Source: Polytrichum commune (taxonomy: Eukaryota; Streptophyta; Polytrichopsida; Polytrichales; Polytrichaceae). Taken from it: a stretch of DNA of 64,000 nucleotides. The DNA is taken from assembly GCA_950295325.1 (NCBI GenBank), contig OX485806.1, forward strand, positions 31,246,001 to 31,310,000. The letters run 5' to 3'. The notes under the pieces were generated by a model. The model saw nothing but the letters and a program-made list of their open reading frames with translations, did no database searches and was not told where the DNA came from. Shown here in pieces: positions 12,291 to 22,823 of the stretch; within the stretch, counting starts at the first letter, position 1, and each line of letters opens with the position of its first letter. A program made the position numbers and the translations under genes.

Positions 12291-13034
12291 AAATGTCCTT
12301 TTTAGGCCCACTTAAACCTTATATGTAATCTCCAATGATGTGGTATCTCTACACTGATATGTGCTATTAGGTTGCCCCATGCCAATTTATCAACATTCCA
12401 CACCATCTCAAATATTTATCACCATAGTAATAACCTTTGTACAATTCCTTGTTTTTGTAGTTGATGTACGAATGAATTTACAAAAAAAATAAAATGTTTA
12501 AGTAAATATGGACATATATTCAAAATATGGACTTTTTTCGTTGCTTCTAACCTACCTAAATTTCATGGGAGATATGTGCATCCTTAGTTAATACTTGAAT
12601 GATACTTGAATATTATGGTATTAAAATATGATGAAGAAATTCAAATATCTAGTGGTGTTAGCTCTATATGATTAAATGTTGAATAGTGAAAATATAATCA
12701 ATACATCTGCTATATTATTATCATAATCAACTTTGCATGTTCTATTAGTGGATCGTATCATATAATCCTATCACTAGATCCTATGATAGAATTCAACATG
12801 TTATAATTACGGACTCGGACTTAGTCCAATTGGGGGTCCAATCCAACTTAAATATTAGTCCAAAGTTATAAGCTTTTATGATATGATTTTGTAGCAAGTT
12901 AATTTCCATGCTTGGTAAAGAGAGAACTTAATTGAACATATTAGAGCAGATAATTCTCTTTCTCTAAATGTTAAGGGGGGTTGGGGACACGTGTCCACCA
13001 GGTACTCGAAGTAGAGGTGAAATTTGGTAGAAGT
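12291..13034. other. intergenic, no gene seen
   Basis: Very AT-rich, without coding or recognised repeat content. Part of it (12700-12850) resembles 31370-31460 (words ATCATAATCAACT and TAGACTCG), pointing to another diverged dispersed repeat. Confidence 0.45.
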
Positions 13035-13645
13035 ATGAAGTTAGACATGCCTAATTTGGTTACTGATCTTAATTGGACACCCATATTGAAGTGGCACATG
13101 GTTTGATGTGGCTTCAAAAACAAATACCAAAAAGACATGTGTTTAAAAGAGGTTGGACTATGTGCTCAAAATATATGAACCATGCTAAGTCTAATAGTCA
13201 GAATTAATTGGGAGAACCTATATGACCATTTAACAAGCATGAAAATCTTCACTTTGATAACAATCAACATAACCATACGAACCCCAAAAATTACGAGGAA
13301 AGTTGCTACAACCTCAAGTGAAGCTAGGACATGAGCATGAGCATGCCCTATCCCCAATTTTTTCAGACCTGCCCATGATTTCCGAACATCGAAATTTGCA
13401 TGTATGAATAGTTTTTGTTCAGGGTTGCCAAATTGTGTTTGGTGGGCACCTCTGCCTGTGGATCCTTAGGCCCTTATAATCGAGGGTCAAAACCCTATAA
13501 CCCTTATAACCGAGGGGTCTAACACATGGAGCATGCTCGATCACGTCAGGGTGCTCATGAAATAGCAACCCCCCTACAACCTTGATATGGATTTGCTAAC
13601 CATCTCGTCCTTCCTAATCGCGTGTCGTGTGTCCTAGGAGAAGTG
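13035..13645 (+). repeat. dispersed repeat family R4, copy 2
   Basis: 13035-13345 matches copy 1 (AATTGGACACC, CACTTTGATAACAATC, ATTACGAGGAAA). After a different stretch (13346-13590), the family's distal end appears at 13590-13645 (GATTTGCTAACCATCTCGTC ... CTAGGAGAAGTGGG). The family-2 MITE that follows starts directly after this end. Confidence 0.55.
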
Positions 13646-13650
13646 GGCTA

Positions 13651-14081
13651 AGGTAGAAATACCATAACCCGTTAACCACCCTGTAGCCGTGCACTAGCCC
13701 ACCGTCATAATGGTGCAGTGCCATTTCTGAAACCAATCATGGCTCAGCGACAACTTCAATGCGTGTACACTTAGTGTAACCAATGAGAGTCAAGTGTTAA
13801 TGGACTCACGAGGTAACCGATTCAGGCGATGTTCTGTATGGAAATGCGGATTACCGTGTACGGTGTAGGGAGAATCTAGTGAACGAGTAGGGGTTTGAAC
13901 AACTTTCCACTTTGAAAAATTGCATCATTTTTTGCATAGAGCAGAAAAATATGAAACAACTTGCACTCTTCATGAACCCTTCTCGTCTATCTTGGAAAAT
14001 TATCTCATGATTGTCAGACCAGATCTTCAATGCGAATGAATCACCTCATTTTCACGGGTTATGGTATTTAATTTGCTACCT
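13651..14081. mobile_element. MITE family 2, copy 1 (TA-flanked)
   Basis: The ends read AGGTAGAAATACCATAACCC and its inverse GGGTTATGGTATTT...CTACCT, bounded by TA on both sides. The right end carries a 6-bp insertion compared with copy 2 at 22824-23247. Non-coding; TA duplication fits a Tc1/mariner (Stowaway-like) origin, although the terminal bases are not the usual Stowaway CTCCCTCC. Confidence 0.85.
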
Positions 14082-14588
14082 TAAATGGGAAAACGAAGAA
14101 CCCAATTAAAGACACACGTACATTAAACGTGAAGACGCAGACAGGGAATTGTGCAGACTGAAGTGGCAGGCGGGGTGGATATGTATTATAAGTTCCTGCA
14201 CTAGCTCAGACTGTCGGACCACAGTCATGGATATATATATATGTATATGTATATATGCAGAGCTAGCTATCGATCTACGTAATTAATTGTCTCCGAGTCA
14301 TTGACAATTGAATGTGCTTTAATGTATGATTCAAGTGGGTGTGCAATCAATATAAGCAAGCAGGTGGTAGTAATATAATTGAAGATGACGATCGAGGAGG
14401 TTAATTTCAAATAAGTGGTTCATCTACTTTGGAGGTTTAATGTCAGAAAGTAGGTAATCAAATCATTTGAGATTCAACTTAAAACCATAGTTGACTTGCT
14501 AGAGTGCTTCTCCACAACTTCCGAGATGTTCAATTATCAGACCTCCTGATCGAGGAGGAGGACTAAGCTTAATCAACTAACTTGATTA
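14082..14588. other. intergenic, no gene seen
   Basis: No coding region. An alternating AT/GTAT tract lies at 14230-14258. Confidence 0.5.
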
Positions 14589-15548
14589 GGGCCACTTCAC
14601 ACGTGAGACTGAGAGCCCGTGACCATTGCACTTCAAGCACTCTCATTGGTGGGAAAGGCGGAGCCGGTCCAAGTTCGCTACTTCACACTACGCTTGAGGG
14701 ACCAACGGAGTGTGTGAATGCAAGATGGATGTGAAGTTTACATGAGTTTCTACATGGCGTCAAATGGATCATGTTTCATGGTCGTTTGGATTATTCTCAA
14801 AAACTGCCTCTTGGAGGTAGGCCTAACACAAAACCAGGAAACCATAACACTCCGAAAGCTCACAACTGCTGATTTATTCTAATTTATTCATGTGTGAGGA
14901 CCCGCATGAATAGAAATTCAGTGAAAATAGCATTTGGTTGAGGGCCCGGTCACATATGACTCCACACTACACTTGAGGATCCATGACCACACCACATGAA
15001 TTTGGAGGTATCTTGGCATGGCCTTCGGACACTTTTCTTTTGGGCTCTCACAATCTCACGGTCACGGCTCTTGGTTCGTGAGATCGTGAGAGCCCAAAAA
15101 AAAAGTGTCCGAAGGCCGTCCCGACACATCTCCAACATCATGTAGTGTGGTCATGGAGCCTCAAGTGTAGTGTGGAGTCATATGTGACCGGTCCCTCAAC
15201 CAAATGCTATTTTCACTGAATTTCTATTCATGCGGGTCCTCACACATGAATAAATTAGAATAAATCAGTAGTTGTGAGCTTTCGGAGTGCCATGGTCTCC
15301 CAGTTTTGTGTTAGGCCTACCTCCAAGAGGTGGTTTTTGAGAATAATCCAAATGACCATAAAACATGATCCATTTGACGCCATGTAGAAACTCATGTAAA
15401 CTTCACATCCATCTTGCATTCACACACTCCGTTGGTCCCTCAAGCGTAGTGTGAAGTAGCGAACTTGGACCGGCTCCACCTTTCCCACCAATGAGAGTGC
15501 TTGAAGTACAATGGTCACGGGCTCTCAGTCTCGTATGTGAAGTGGCCC
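14589..15548. mobile_element. 960-bp near-palindrome of two family-1 MITE copies
   Basis: The left half is a family-1 element in the orientation of copy C, the right half the same element inverted. The axis falls at 15068/15069, with a 16-base unpaired centre (15061-15076) bounded by CTCACAATCTCACG and CGTGAGATCGTGAG. The arms stay alignable over their whole 470-bp length with scattered differences. Both outer ends are GGGCCACTTCACAC-type termini, while the inner termini are lost at the junction. The left flank is TGATTA, the right flank is TTCC, so no target duplication is seen. A transcript through it would form a very long hairpin. Short frames inside it have no coding meaning. Confidence 0.9.
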
Positions 15549-16459
15549 TTCCTTACCTCATGTTCTTCCTTCACTCCTTCGATTCAGCATCCCCAGCTGT
15601 CAGTGTGAGAGTGTTAATGATGTTTGAGTCTTCCGTTACCATTTTCAATTCTCATGCTCATTATTAAATCAATAACTGGGGAGATTTTGCACTCAATCCG
15701 TTGATATTCTAGTGTTTCCAAGTCCAACTGGTTACATGTTGACGTCTTTCGGTTTTTCTTTATTAACTTGAGGTATGTTCAATAGATTCTTCTAAAATAA
15801 TTGGCAATTTTCCTAAAGTTTTGAATGTCAACCCATTATTTTTCAAACCGAACCGGTTCATTTGTAATTGGCATCTAGTTCTCCCCGTTCATTATTGATC
15901 ATCTTCAAAAGTCACATAGTTAAGCATGCAATAGTGTGTCAAGTTGATGAAAAACAAAGGGTGTCATTCCACTATGACATGCGAGCCAATGTGGGCCTTG
16001 TTTCATTTGGGTTCATTAGTGTAAGGGAGCCCCGTAATTCCTTAGAAATGAAGAAGTAACAACCAATGAGAGCAAGGGGCGATGAGGGGTATGTGAGCCC
16101 AAAATGGTGCCCACATGTGTTATTAACCCTTTGAAACCATTAGGAGTTACATTTTGATGTCTTATGATTATTCTCAAAAATATAAAAAGAGTGAGGCTTG
16201 GTGTGAAGTTATGTTTAGGCCTTAGGCTTGTGTGGTGTAGTTGATTAGAAGCTTAGCGGCATGAAGGAAGTTCTTTGGTTAGGTGAGTGTAGTGTGTAGT
16301 GAACCAATGGTAGCTCCTTGAGTTAAATGTTCGAATTGGGATCCATGTCGTTGGTTTAGGAGTTGAAGGCTTAGAAGATAGGATAAGAGCCTACGAAGTA
16401 GGAGAGGATCAAAAGGCTTATCTTGAGCTTCGGGGGTGCTCACCTCTTCCCTTTCCTCT

Positions 16460-16462
<3 letters not shown>
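15549..16462. other. intergenic, no gene seen
   Basis: No recognised coding sequence. The 63-codon frame at 15868-16059 is short and featureless. Confidence 0.5.

Positions 16463-16495
<33 letters not shown>
16463..16495. repeat. microsatellite (TA)16
   Basis: Perfect TA dinucleotide run; minus-strand (YI)n translation is spurious. Confidence 0.95.
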
Positions 16496-16499
<4 letters not shown>

Positions 16500-16854
16500 G
16501 CTTCCTTGGCATTCTATGTGGTGTAAGTGTGGGTGTGTGTAGAGCAAGAGAGGGGCACGTGGGGGTGCAAGATTTCTAGGTGGAGAACCAAGGCCAACTA
16601 GTTTTGAAATTAGCTTTACATTGTTTAGATGTAGCATTTGACTTAAGGCATTTAGAGATAAATGTTTAGTTCATAGTGTTCAATTTATAGTATTTAGATT
16701 TATAGTATTTAGATTATGTTAGATTGGTGGCACTTAATTTTGTTGGTTTAGTATTTGGCCGAAGGCCGGAATAGTGCTACAGAAGGTTGCTGGAATCGGT
16801 TGAAGAAGGTACTGGGATCGGTTGCAGCAGGCTGCTGGAATTGTGACAGCCGAA

Positions 16855-17200
16855 GGCCAGTTGGGTTGGCTGAGTTAAGTGCTGGGTTAGCTAAGTTAAC
16901 TAGGTTGGCTGAGTTAAGCGCTGGGGTTGACCAGTTGGGATTAGCTTAGTTAAGTGTTGGGGTAACCAACTGGGTTAGCTGAGTTAACTGGGTTGGCTGA
17001 GTTAAGCGCTGGGGTTGACCAGTTGGGATTAACTTAGTTAAGTGTTGGGGTAACCAGCTGGGTTAGCTGAGTTAACCTGGGTTGGCTTAGTTAAGCGTTG
17101 GGGTTGACCAGCTGGTATTAGCTAAGTTAAGTAGGGTTAGCTTAGTTAAGTGCTAGGGTTAACAAGCTGGGTTAGTGGCTAGCCAGGTAGGCTAGTTAGT
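16855..17200. repeat. minisatellite with 88-bp higher-order period
   Basis: Units built from words such as GTTGGCTGAGTTAAG, GCGCTGGGGTTGACCAG and GTTGGGATTAGCTTAG. The block starting at 16905 returns at 16993, giving an 88-bp period made of about three related 29-bp subunits. The array decays to the right into GGCTAGCC words near 17170-17210. No protein family is implied; frames across it read as Leu/Ala/Glu repeats. Confidence 0.85.
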
Positions 17201-17220
17201 TAGGCTAGCCGGGTTAGGGA

Positions 17221-17806
17221 CTGCATTGAGGAGTGAACTTGGGAATGAGTTGTGAGGGACTTGTGGAAGAGGAAGCGATGCTAAGTGATGAGAGAGATAA
17301 GTGTTTTTTAACACTTGTGTTCTTATCATGGAATGAATTAAAGTGCTAATATTAACGTGAAGCACCAAGGCGGGTTGTTAGCTCCACACAAGTGAAGTGG
17401 CTTTGGGTTAACGATTGGGAATTAATACACTGGAGACTTATGTGCCTCATGGAGCCGACAAGCCATAGCCTCAACGAGGTAACAAACATTAGTGAAAAAA
17501 CATTGGCCAAGGCCAAGGTTTCAATAGGAAGATCCTTAAGGGCATGTGTAGCCAAGGCTGCGGGGTGGACCCTTGAGAAGGCCAATGCTCTACCTATTCT
17601 AGAGGATTGCATTAATAAAACATCATGACTCAAAGTAAGTTGGGAGCTTATTGATATGGAACTTACATTCCATGTTACTACGAGTTTTGGTATGACACAT
17701 GTGACTCTCAAAACCATCACCCGGACTAGGACGCTTAAGGGTGGTGGGTTTGGCCTCACAGGGTACAAAAGCTAAGGGATAAGGCCAAGAATCTTTGGGT
17801 GATAGT
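17221..17806. other. no recognised gene; open frames on both strands
   Basis: Frames at 17392-17628 (plus, 78 codons) and 17352-17768 (minus, 138 codons) overlap. Neither shows a domain I can name. The minus one could contain a real exon, but there is no support beyond length. Confidence 0.35.
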
Positions 17807-18311
17807 CCAGGGGGTGGACTTTTCATTAGAATCTTGAACGATATGTGTGGGTGAATGTGAAATAACACCCCTTATATCTGAGAAGTTTATAGAGAAAAAA
17901 AAATGTACACGTACTCATGGTAGGCTAGAACATGGGCTCATGTATTTATATATTAACTAAATGTGGCAAAAACCTCCACTGCATACACACAATATATATC
18001 ATGAAATAAAGAGGTCTTCATTTTCTTACATATACAAAGTCATTGGGGATGGTAACTTACCATATGACAACAATGAAAATGTAAATTAAATGAAACTAGC
18101 ACATCAATTGTCAAATTTTTCTCTAAACTTTAGGCCCCTTTTTGTACATCTACATTTTAATCCAAATTTCTTAATAGCCTTTTAAAAAAATACACACTTG
18201 AGGAAAACAATACCTCTCCCTTATGTATACTATGTATGCTAAAGCCTCAAATAGTACCCCTTTCTACACTCACCTTAGTTCATGCATGGGATGAAGAATC
18301 CACCCCCCATG
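17807..18311. mobile_element. MITE family 3, copy 1
   Basis: Left end CCAGGGGGTGGACTTTTCAT and right end ATGAAGAATCCACCCCCCAT are imperfect inverse copies. Internal words (TGTATACTATGTATGCTAA, TACCCCTTTCTACACT) recur at 30085-30675 and, inverted, at 23754-24448 and 47128-47535. About 505 bp, non-coding. Confidence 0.75.
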
Positions 18312-18654
18312 AGTGACAAGGACTTATTATGTCATATGCATATCCCTTACACAATCATAATGAATTATGAAAACTAAATTGAATGATGCATTTCACAATC
18401 AAAATTGTGAATGCAGTATTTGGTGTGTAAACTTTACTTAAATGTCATTTAATTTTCCTTGGTTATTTCATCACGTTTTGCATGTCCGAATTTTTTCCAT
18501 GACCATAGTCATAATCTCGAGACTTGAACACAATGTTTACAAAGGCAAGGGAAGACCCAAGCAATGCATAAAGCTAAGAAGGAAGAGGAAGAGGAAGAGA
18601 GAAGGGAGAGAATTACAACGAAAAGGGAGGGAAATTTTCCTTGCTAGGGTTTCA
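18312..18654. other. intergenic, no gene seen
   Basis: AT-rich spacer between the MITE and the duplicated pectate lyase 3' ends; a purine-rich GGAAGAGGAAGAGG stretch lies at 18578-18602. Confidence 0.45.
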
Positions 18655-19005
18655 TTTTCGGGTCTCTGCTTGATTCCTCAGCTCCATGCCGATGATCGGT
18701 TTGCCGTTTACCGCAACGTCCACCTCTTTGCGAAGCGAATGCAATTTTTTAGAGGGCTTTTGGCCCGAAGGTTATGTTTATAGCATGACAAGTCCAACGT
18801 CATTAGCCATGGCGGACATCGAAAACGAGTCGTAGAGACAATCGGAATTGAATGCACATTCATGGAAACCGCGAACCGATTGAAACTTTGCAGTTGATTA
18901 TACAGGCTTCATCGCCATAGCTACCACCGACACGAAAATTTGTGTGTCAGGCTGAGGAAAGAGCAGCAGCAACGTTCTGAAGGTACACTTCTTCTCTTCG
19001 TACGT
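18655..19005 (-). pseudogene. pectate lyase 3'-end fragment, copy A
   Basis: The sequence GCTTGATTC, AGCTCCATGCCGA and TACCGCAACGTCCACC matches the region just past the stop of the pectate lyase gene (19556-19625). Next to it the minus strand reads ANDVGLVML and a stop at 18812-18783, corresponding to the lyase C-terminus TNDAGPLML. Nothing of the catalytic part is present. It is best explained as a partial tandem duplication of the gene's last codons and 3' flank. A and B share a further 230 bp beyond the coding end. Confidence 0.65.
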
Positions 19006-19019
19006 TACGCTACTGTACT

Positions 19020-19340
19020 TCCACCTCAAGGCTTATTAGAGCAAATTGAATGCAACAATCTTGAAAGCCATTTTGCCAGAAGGTTATGATCATAGGATGA
19101 GAGGTCCAGCGTCGTTGGTCATGGCATCGGAATAGAATCGTAGAGAAAAAGGGAAGTGAATTGTAGAGACAATTGGATTGAATCCACAGATTATATTTCA
19201 TGGAAACAGCAAACCGATCATGGACATCGGTTTTTACTGGCTTCATCACCATAGCCAACACCAACACGAAAATTGTGTGTCAGGTCGACGAAAGAGCAGC
19301 AGCACCATTCTGAAGCTACACTCCTATTTCTTACTCTCAT
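19020..19340 (-). pseudogene. pectate lyase 3'-end fragment, copy B
   Basis: At 19118-19088 the minus strand reads [10 protein letters not shown] and stop, almost identical to the lyase C-terminus TNDAGPLML. The landmark GAAGGTTATG at 19079 lies 312 bp from its counterpart in copy A (18767). The block then runs on with CATGGAAAC, GGCTTCATC and GAGCAGCAGC words shared with copy A. The frame is only a few codons long, so it cannot be functional. Confidence 0.65.
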
Positions 19341-19657
19341 CACTCCTACTAATAGTACACTCGAGCTCGCCGCAATCTGGGCAGCTATAACCTAATGCTG
19401 CTGCACACGGATTACAATCTCCGCTCTCATCAATTTTACAACTCATCACAACCTTCCTTAAACTAGTTTATCCTTCTTACCTTGCCAAATGCTTATCCTA
19501 CTGTTATGATACTTTCACCTCAAAGCTATTCAGGTCGCCCTTCAGCGCAGTTGCTGCTTGATTCTGCAGCTGCATGCCGAAGAATCAAGTCGCTACTCGC
19601 TACCGCAACGTCCACCGATTTGCAAATTGTGTGCAAACAGTTTCTGTAGACTTGTGA

Positions 19658-21030
19658 TCACAGCATGAGAGGTCCGGCATCGTTAGTCATGGCAGCCACC
19701 ATGACAGCCGGACGGGCAGAGAAGCTCGTTGCCTTGGCATAGAGGCTCGTGCCGCCCTGAGATCCCGAATCGGTAAAGTAAGCACCGTTCTCGAACAAAT
19801 CCCCTGAGCTTCGCCAGTTCCAGCTCTCCCATCCGGTGATGCTGCTTCCGTCATCAGGGATGCGCTTGGTGACCTCCTTGAAGTTGCCTGCCACGAAATG
19901 GTTACCCTCGCTGTTGATCGTAGGATTTTCACTCCCGCCAATGGCATACATCCCCCACCCGCTGTAGTAGTTGTTCACCACATGGAAGTTGCCAAACCTA
20001 CACCTCGGGATACGCTCGATGAGGTTAGCTCCGAAGTGGTTGAACGCCACCGTGACTTGCATGATTTTATCGAAGGTATCCGTAGGGTGAGCACCAAGGA
20101 GCATCGTCTTATCATGCTGCGTGAAGTAGTTGTTTGAGATAGTCACACTCGTGGAAGCTTCAGTCACATCGATGAGTCCGTCGGCGCCATTTGCAAGATA
20201 GTTGTGATCAATCCACACATCTGTGGAGCCGAAGACGGAAACCGCATCGCCATCCGCAACTCCACGGTATCCGAAGTGGTCAGGTGTGCTTCTCACCATA
20301 GCCGGGCCTGTGGACTTGCAATCGTGAAGATGCAACCCGTGGATGATTATATGGCTCACATACTGGACCGTGATGCACGCACCGCCTGCGATGTGCACGT
20401 TGGCGCCCCGCCCGTCGATGGTCTTGTAGCTGTTCATGATGAGCTCCTCCTTGAGCTTAATGTTCATGTTGCGGGAGAAGACGATCCAGAGAGGCTCGTT
20501 CTGGATGACTCCGTAACGGAGTGTCCCTGGGCGAGGGTTCACCACATCGTCGTCGCTGTCATCGGTGACGGTGTAGATCTGCCCGTTCTTGCCTCCGATG
20601 GCGTTCTTTCCGAACCCTATGGCGCAGTCCGCAAGGGATTGCCTGTTGCTCTGCCAGTTCGGGTCACAGCGCCAGCAGTCGTCGATAGGGTTTCCTTGCC
20701 CGCATCCGGACAACACTCTGCGGGTGTAGTTGTTGTATTCTACGTCAGGCACACTGCACACCATTTCCGCAACATTCTTGTCAGGCAACAATTTTTCTCC
20801 AGACAGCTGGACATTTTGTAGCATCATCGACAATGTTGGGGAATTCCTTTGATGCCTCCCAATGACATGAGTAGATGTTGCATCTTGTCAGGCAACAATT
20901 TATTTAATTTCCAGACAGCCGGACAGAGAAAAATATTCTAGAAGCAAACTTTTTAGCATCGTTAACAATGTTGGAGGATTTGTTTAGTGCCTTCTGGTCA
21001 CATGAGTAGGCATAACATCTCGTCACATTT

Positions 21031-21076
<46 letters not shown>

Positions 21077-21237
21077 GGAAATCCTTGACAATGTTGGAGT
21101 ATGAATTAGTACCTTCCGGAGGCCTGAGTAGCCGGTGTTGCAACATCTGTTGCTTGCAGCGGCCTCGCAGCCCCGCATTGCAGCACAAGGGGTACCACCA
21201 CCGTGAAGAACACCAACCAGAAAGATGCAGGCGCCAT
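19658..21237 (-). CDS. pectate lyase (polysaccharide lyase family 1), two exons proposed
   Basis: A secreted enzyme that cleaves de-esterified pectin by calcium-dependent beta-elimination in the cell wall. Exon 2 (20855-19658) is certain: it holds WRCDPNW (model residues 103-109), the parallel beta-helix, the calcium-site region DGDAVSV to WIDH (256-259) and DGLIDV, and the catalytic RIPRCRFG (323-330). Exon 1 is proposed from 21237 to 21113. It starts at MAPASFWLV, encodes a hydrophobic signal peptide ending near Gly-Ala-Ala, and breaks at AAG/GTACTA. Joining to GGGAG/G at 20856/20855 removes 257 bp, keeps the frame and gives 440 residues, normal for the family. Only ATG codons well inside exon 2 would serve otherwise, giving no signal peptide. 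The intron lies in tandem duplications (20779-21140). A TATA-like motif lies upstream, and two 3'-end fragments follow downstream. The enzyme call is firm; the splice sites are inference. Confidence 0.9.
20779..21140 (-). repeat. three diverged tandem blocks at the 5' end of the pectate lyase gene
   Basis: The plus-strand word ACAATGTTGG begins at 20830, 20965 and 21088. Each is followed by a related sequence with TGCCTCCC, TGCCTTCTGG or TACCTTCCGG and then GAGTAG. Blocks 1 and 2 from the left also share TTGTCAGGCAACAATTT and CCAGACAGC. Spacing is 135 and 123 bp. The outer blocks contain coding sequence (exon 1 end and exon 2 start); the middle one has stops in all relevant frames. Confidence 0.8.
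21034..21072. repeat. microsatellite (GA)19 in the proposed pectate lyase intron
   Basis: Pure AG/GA tract; pyrimidine-rich on the coding (minus) strand. It replaces part of the rightmost tandem block. Confidence 0.95.
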
Positions 21238-21319
21238 GCTCGCTGCTGCTATTCGAACAAGGTCAGCAAGATGTGGTATCGGCAACTGCAATCTTATAAC
21301 ATCCGCTGGCCCAAAGTGC

Positions 21320-21327
21320 TATTTAAA
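21320..21327 (-). promoter_or_regulatory. TATA-like box of the pectate lyase gene
   Basis: The minus strand reads TTTAAATA, about 83 bp before the proposed ATG at 21237, a normal place for a plant TATA box and short leader. No other promoter motif was recognised. Confidence 0.4.
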
Positions 21328-21399
21328 GCAGCTGCAGACCCTCGGAACACTGCACAAACAGGAAGACCACGGGTCAGATATTGCAACATGATTGAAAAA

Positions 21400-22142
21400 C
21401 TTCGGTAACATATTGAATGCATTGGGAATAATGTGATTGTGGCAATCCTTCGTTGCAGTAATAAGGCTGCTGGACATGGCGAATGCTGAACAACTGGCCA
21501 TGTTCACTTTGTGACTTGCAATAATGATGTCGTCTGTTATGAATTCGTGAACCAGCTTCAGTTAAGTTCGTGAATGCAGCATGCATATCCACAAGCAAGT
21601 GGTCTTACGACAAAAAGGACGTTGTGACTAGCATAACTAATGTAGGAATCAAGCCTACTTCTAACTGCTCACGGTCTAGGGAATGGTGCCACGATCATGT
21701 CGAAGTTCTCAACATGTAACCTCACCAAGACTACGTTGATCATGTCGACACCCCGCACGCTCAGTGATGTGCTCTACTGATCCTTCAATTTCTAGAGCCT
21801 GCAGGAAATCAATTCCTAGGATACTACAAGTCTTTTCCTAAATTCTCTTCCCTCTGTGCAGGACAAGAGAAACGGAGTGATGTCAAGTGCAAATCAAACT
21901 GCCTCCCAGCTCGCTCAAAGCAGTCCAAAAGCTGCACTTAATTAAGACTGGCCTGCGGGGAGCATCACCCTCACCCTCTCACAATTCCGACATACAGCGG
22001 AAAACCAGATAAGTATCCCTCTACCTAACCATAATCATCATAGATTCATTGGAGAAGTGCTCTCCGTCACCACCACCACCACCACATCATGTGCATCCAC
22101 AATGCAGCTAGCTAACACCCACCTACCCACACATGACACCCC
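21400..22142. other. intergenic, no gene seen
   Basis: Mixed composition. A (CCA)n run occurs at 22070-22084. No domain is recognisable in any frame. Confidence 0.5.
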
Positions 22143-22586
22143 TTACACTAAACTCCCATAGTTTATGTCGCTTCTATTGTAAGCATCCCCCAGTATCACC
22201 CATGAACTGATTACATCCCATCCATGACCAGGAACTGAAGCATACCAAGACGAGTCGCACCCCAACAGCTCCTCCAAGCTCAAATCCCAAGCTCCTGCTC
22301 CTCCTCTGCCACAGATCCTCCTCAGCACCAACACTGCCGCCTTCGCTTGCAAACCAGGTGCTCCGGAGCAGCTGACGAATCTTGCTTCTGTTGGGTGAGT
22401 GGGGGGGATGGAGGAGAGAATATCGGAGGAGTAATGTGAAGCTCTGGAGAAGACACACACACACACACACACTCTCTCACTCTCTCGGAGGAGGAGGAGG
22501 AGGCTGATGATGGAAAGGAGAGGAAGTGGTGAAGAGGCAGAGAATACAAGGCGTATATATTCCTTCCTCCGCCTCCAGCTCCCCAC
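22143..22586 (-). CDS. hypothetical frame / possible transcript leader
   Basis: A 147-codon minus-strand frame with higher GC than its surroundings. On the same strand a TATATA motif (22552-22562) is followed by a pyrimidine-rich leader with (CT) and (GT) tracts, which looks like a real plant promoter and 5' leader. The N-terminal half of the frame is an artefact of the microsatellite. The C-terminal half (WDLSLEELLG, ending NRSDINYGSLV) matches nothing I recognise. It may be a small gene, a leader of a spliced transcript toward the pectate lyase, or non-coding. Confidence 0.22.
   Translation of the reverse strand: MGSWRRRKEYIRLVFSASSPLPLLSIISLLLLLRESERVCVCVCVFSRASHYSSDILSSIPPTHPTEARFVSCSGAPGLQAKAAVLVLRRICGRGGAGAWDLSLEELLGCDSSWYASVPGHGWDVISSWVILGDAYNRSDINYGSLV
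22453..22502. repeat. compound microsatellite (AC)10 (TC)n (GGA)5
   Basis: AC repeats at 22453-22472, then TCTC/ACTC, then GAGGAGGAGGAGG. Lies where the 5' leader of the hypothetical minus-strand transcript would be. Confidence 0.9.
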
Positions 22587-22711
22587 TAGTGGAACAGGTA
22601 CCTGACTTAACCTCCACTATATCCAGCCTAACATCAACTAACCTACTTCCCTTGGGGCTGCTGCTTTACATGTTTCACTTCATCCCATACGGCCATGGTG
22701 CCTTTTCTACA

Positions 22712-22772
22712 CCCGTCACAAGCCCGTCAAATGCCCGTCAAATGCATGTCAAATGCTTGTCACACTTGTCAA
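22712..22772. repeat. short tandem repeat, 11-bp unit
   Basis: Variants of CCCGTCAAATG / CATGTCAAATG repeat about five times. Non-coding. Confidence 0.75.
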
Positions 22773-22823
22773 ATGTATGTACGATATGGTATGGGTTCAT
22801 TTGGGTTCCGTAACCCTGATGTA

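Noticed and set aside
19898-20821. Plus-strand frames of 79 and 205 codons
   Set aside because: Antisense shadows of the pectate lyase gene.
22174-22470. Cys/Val-rich frames (CVCVCV)
   Set aside because: Translations of the AC/GT microsatellite.
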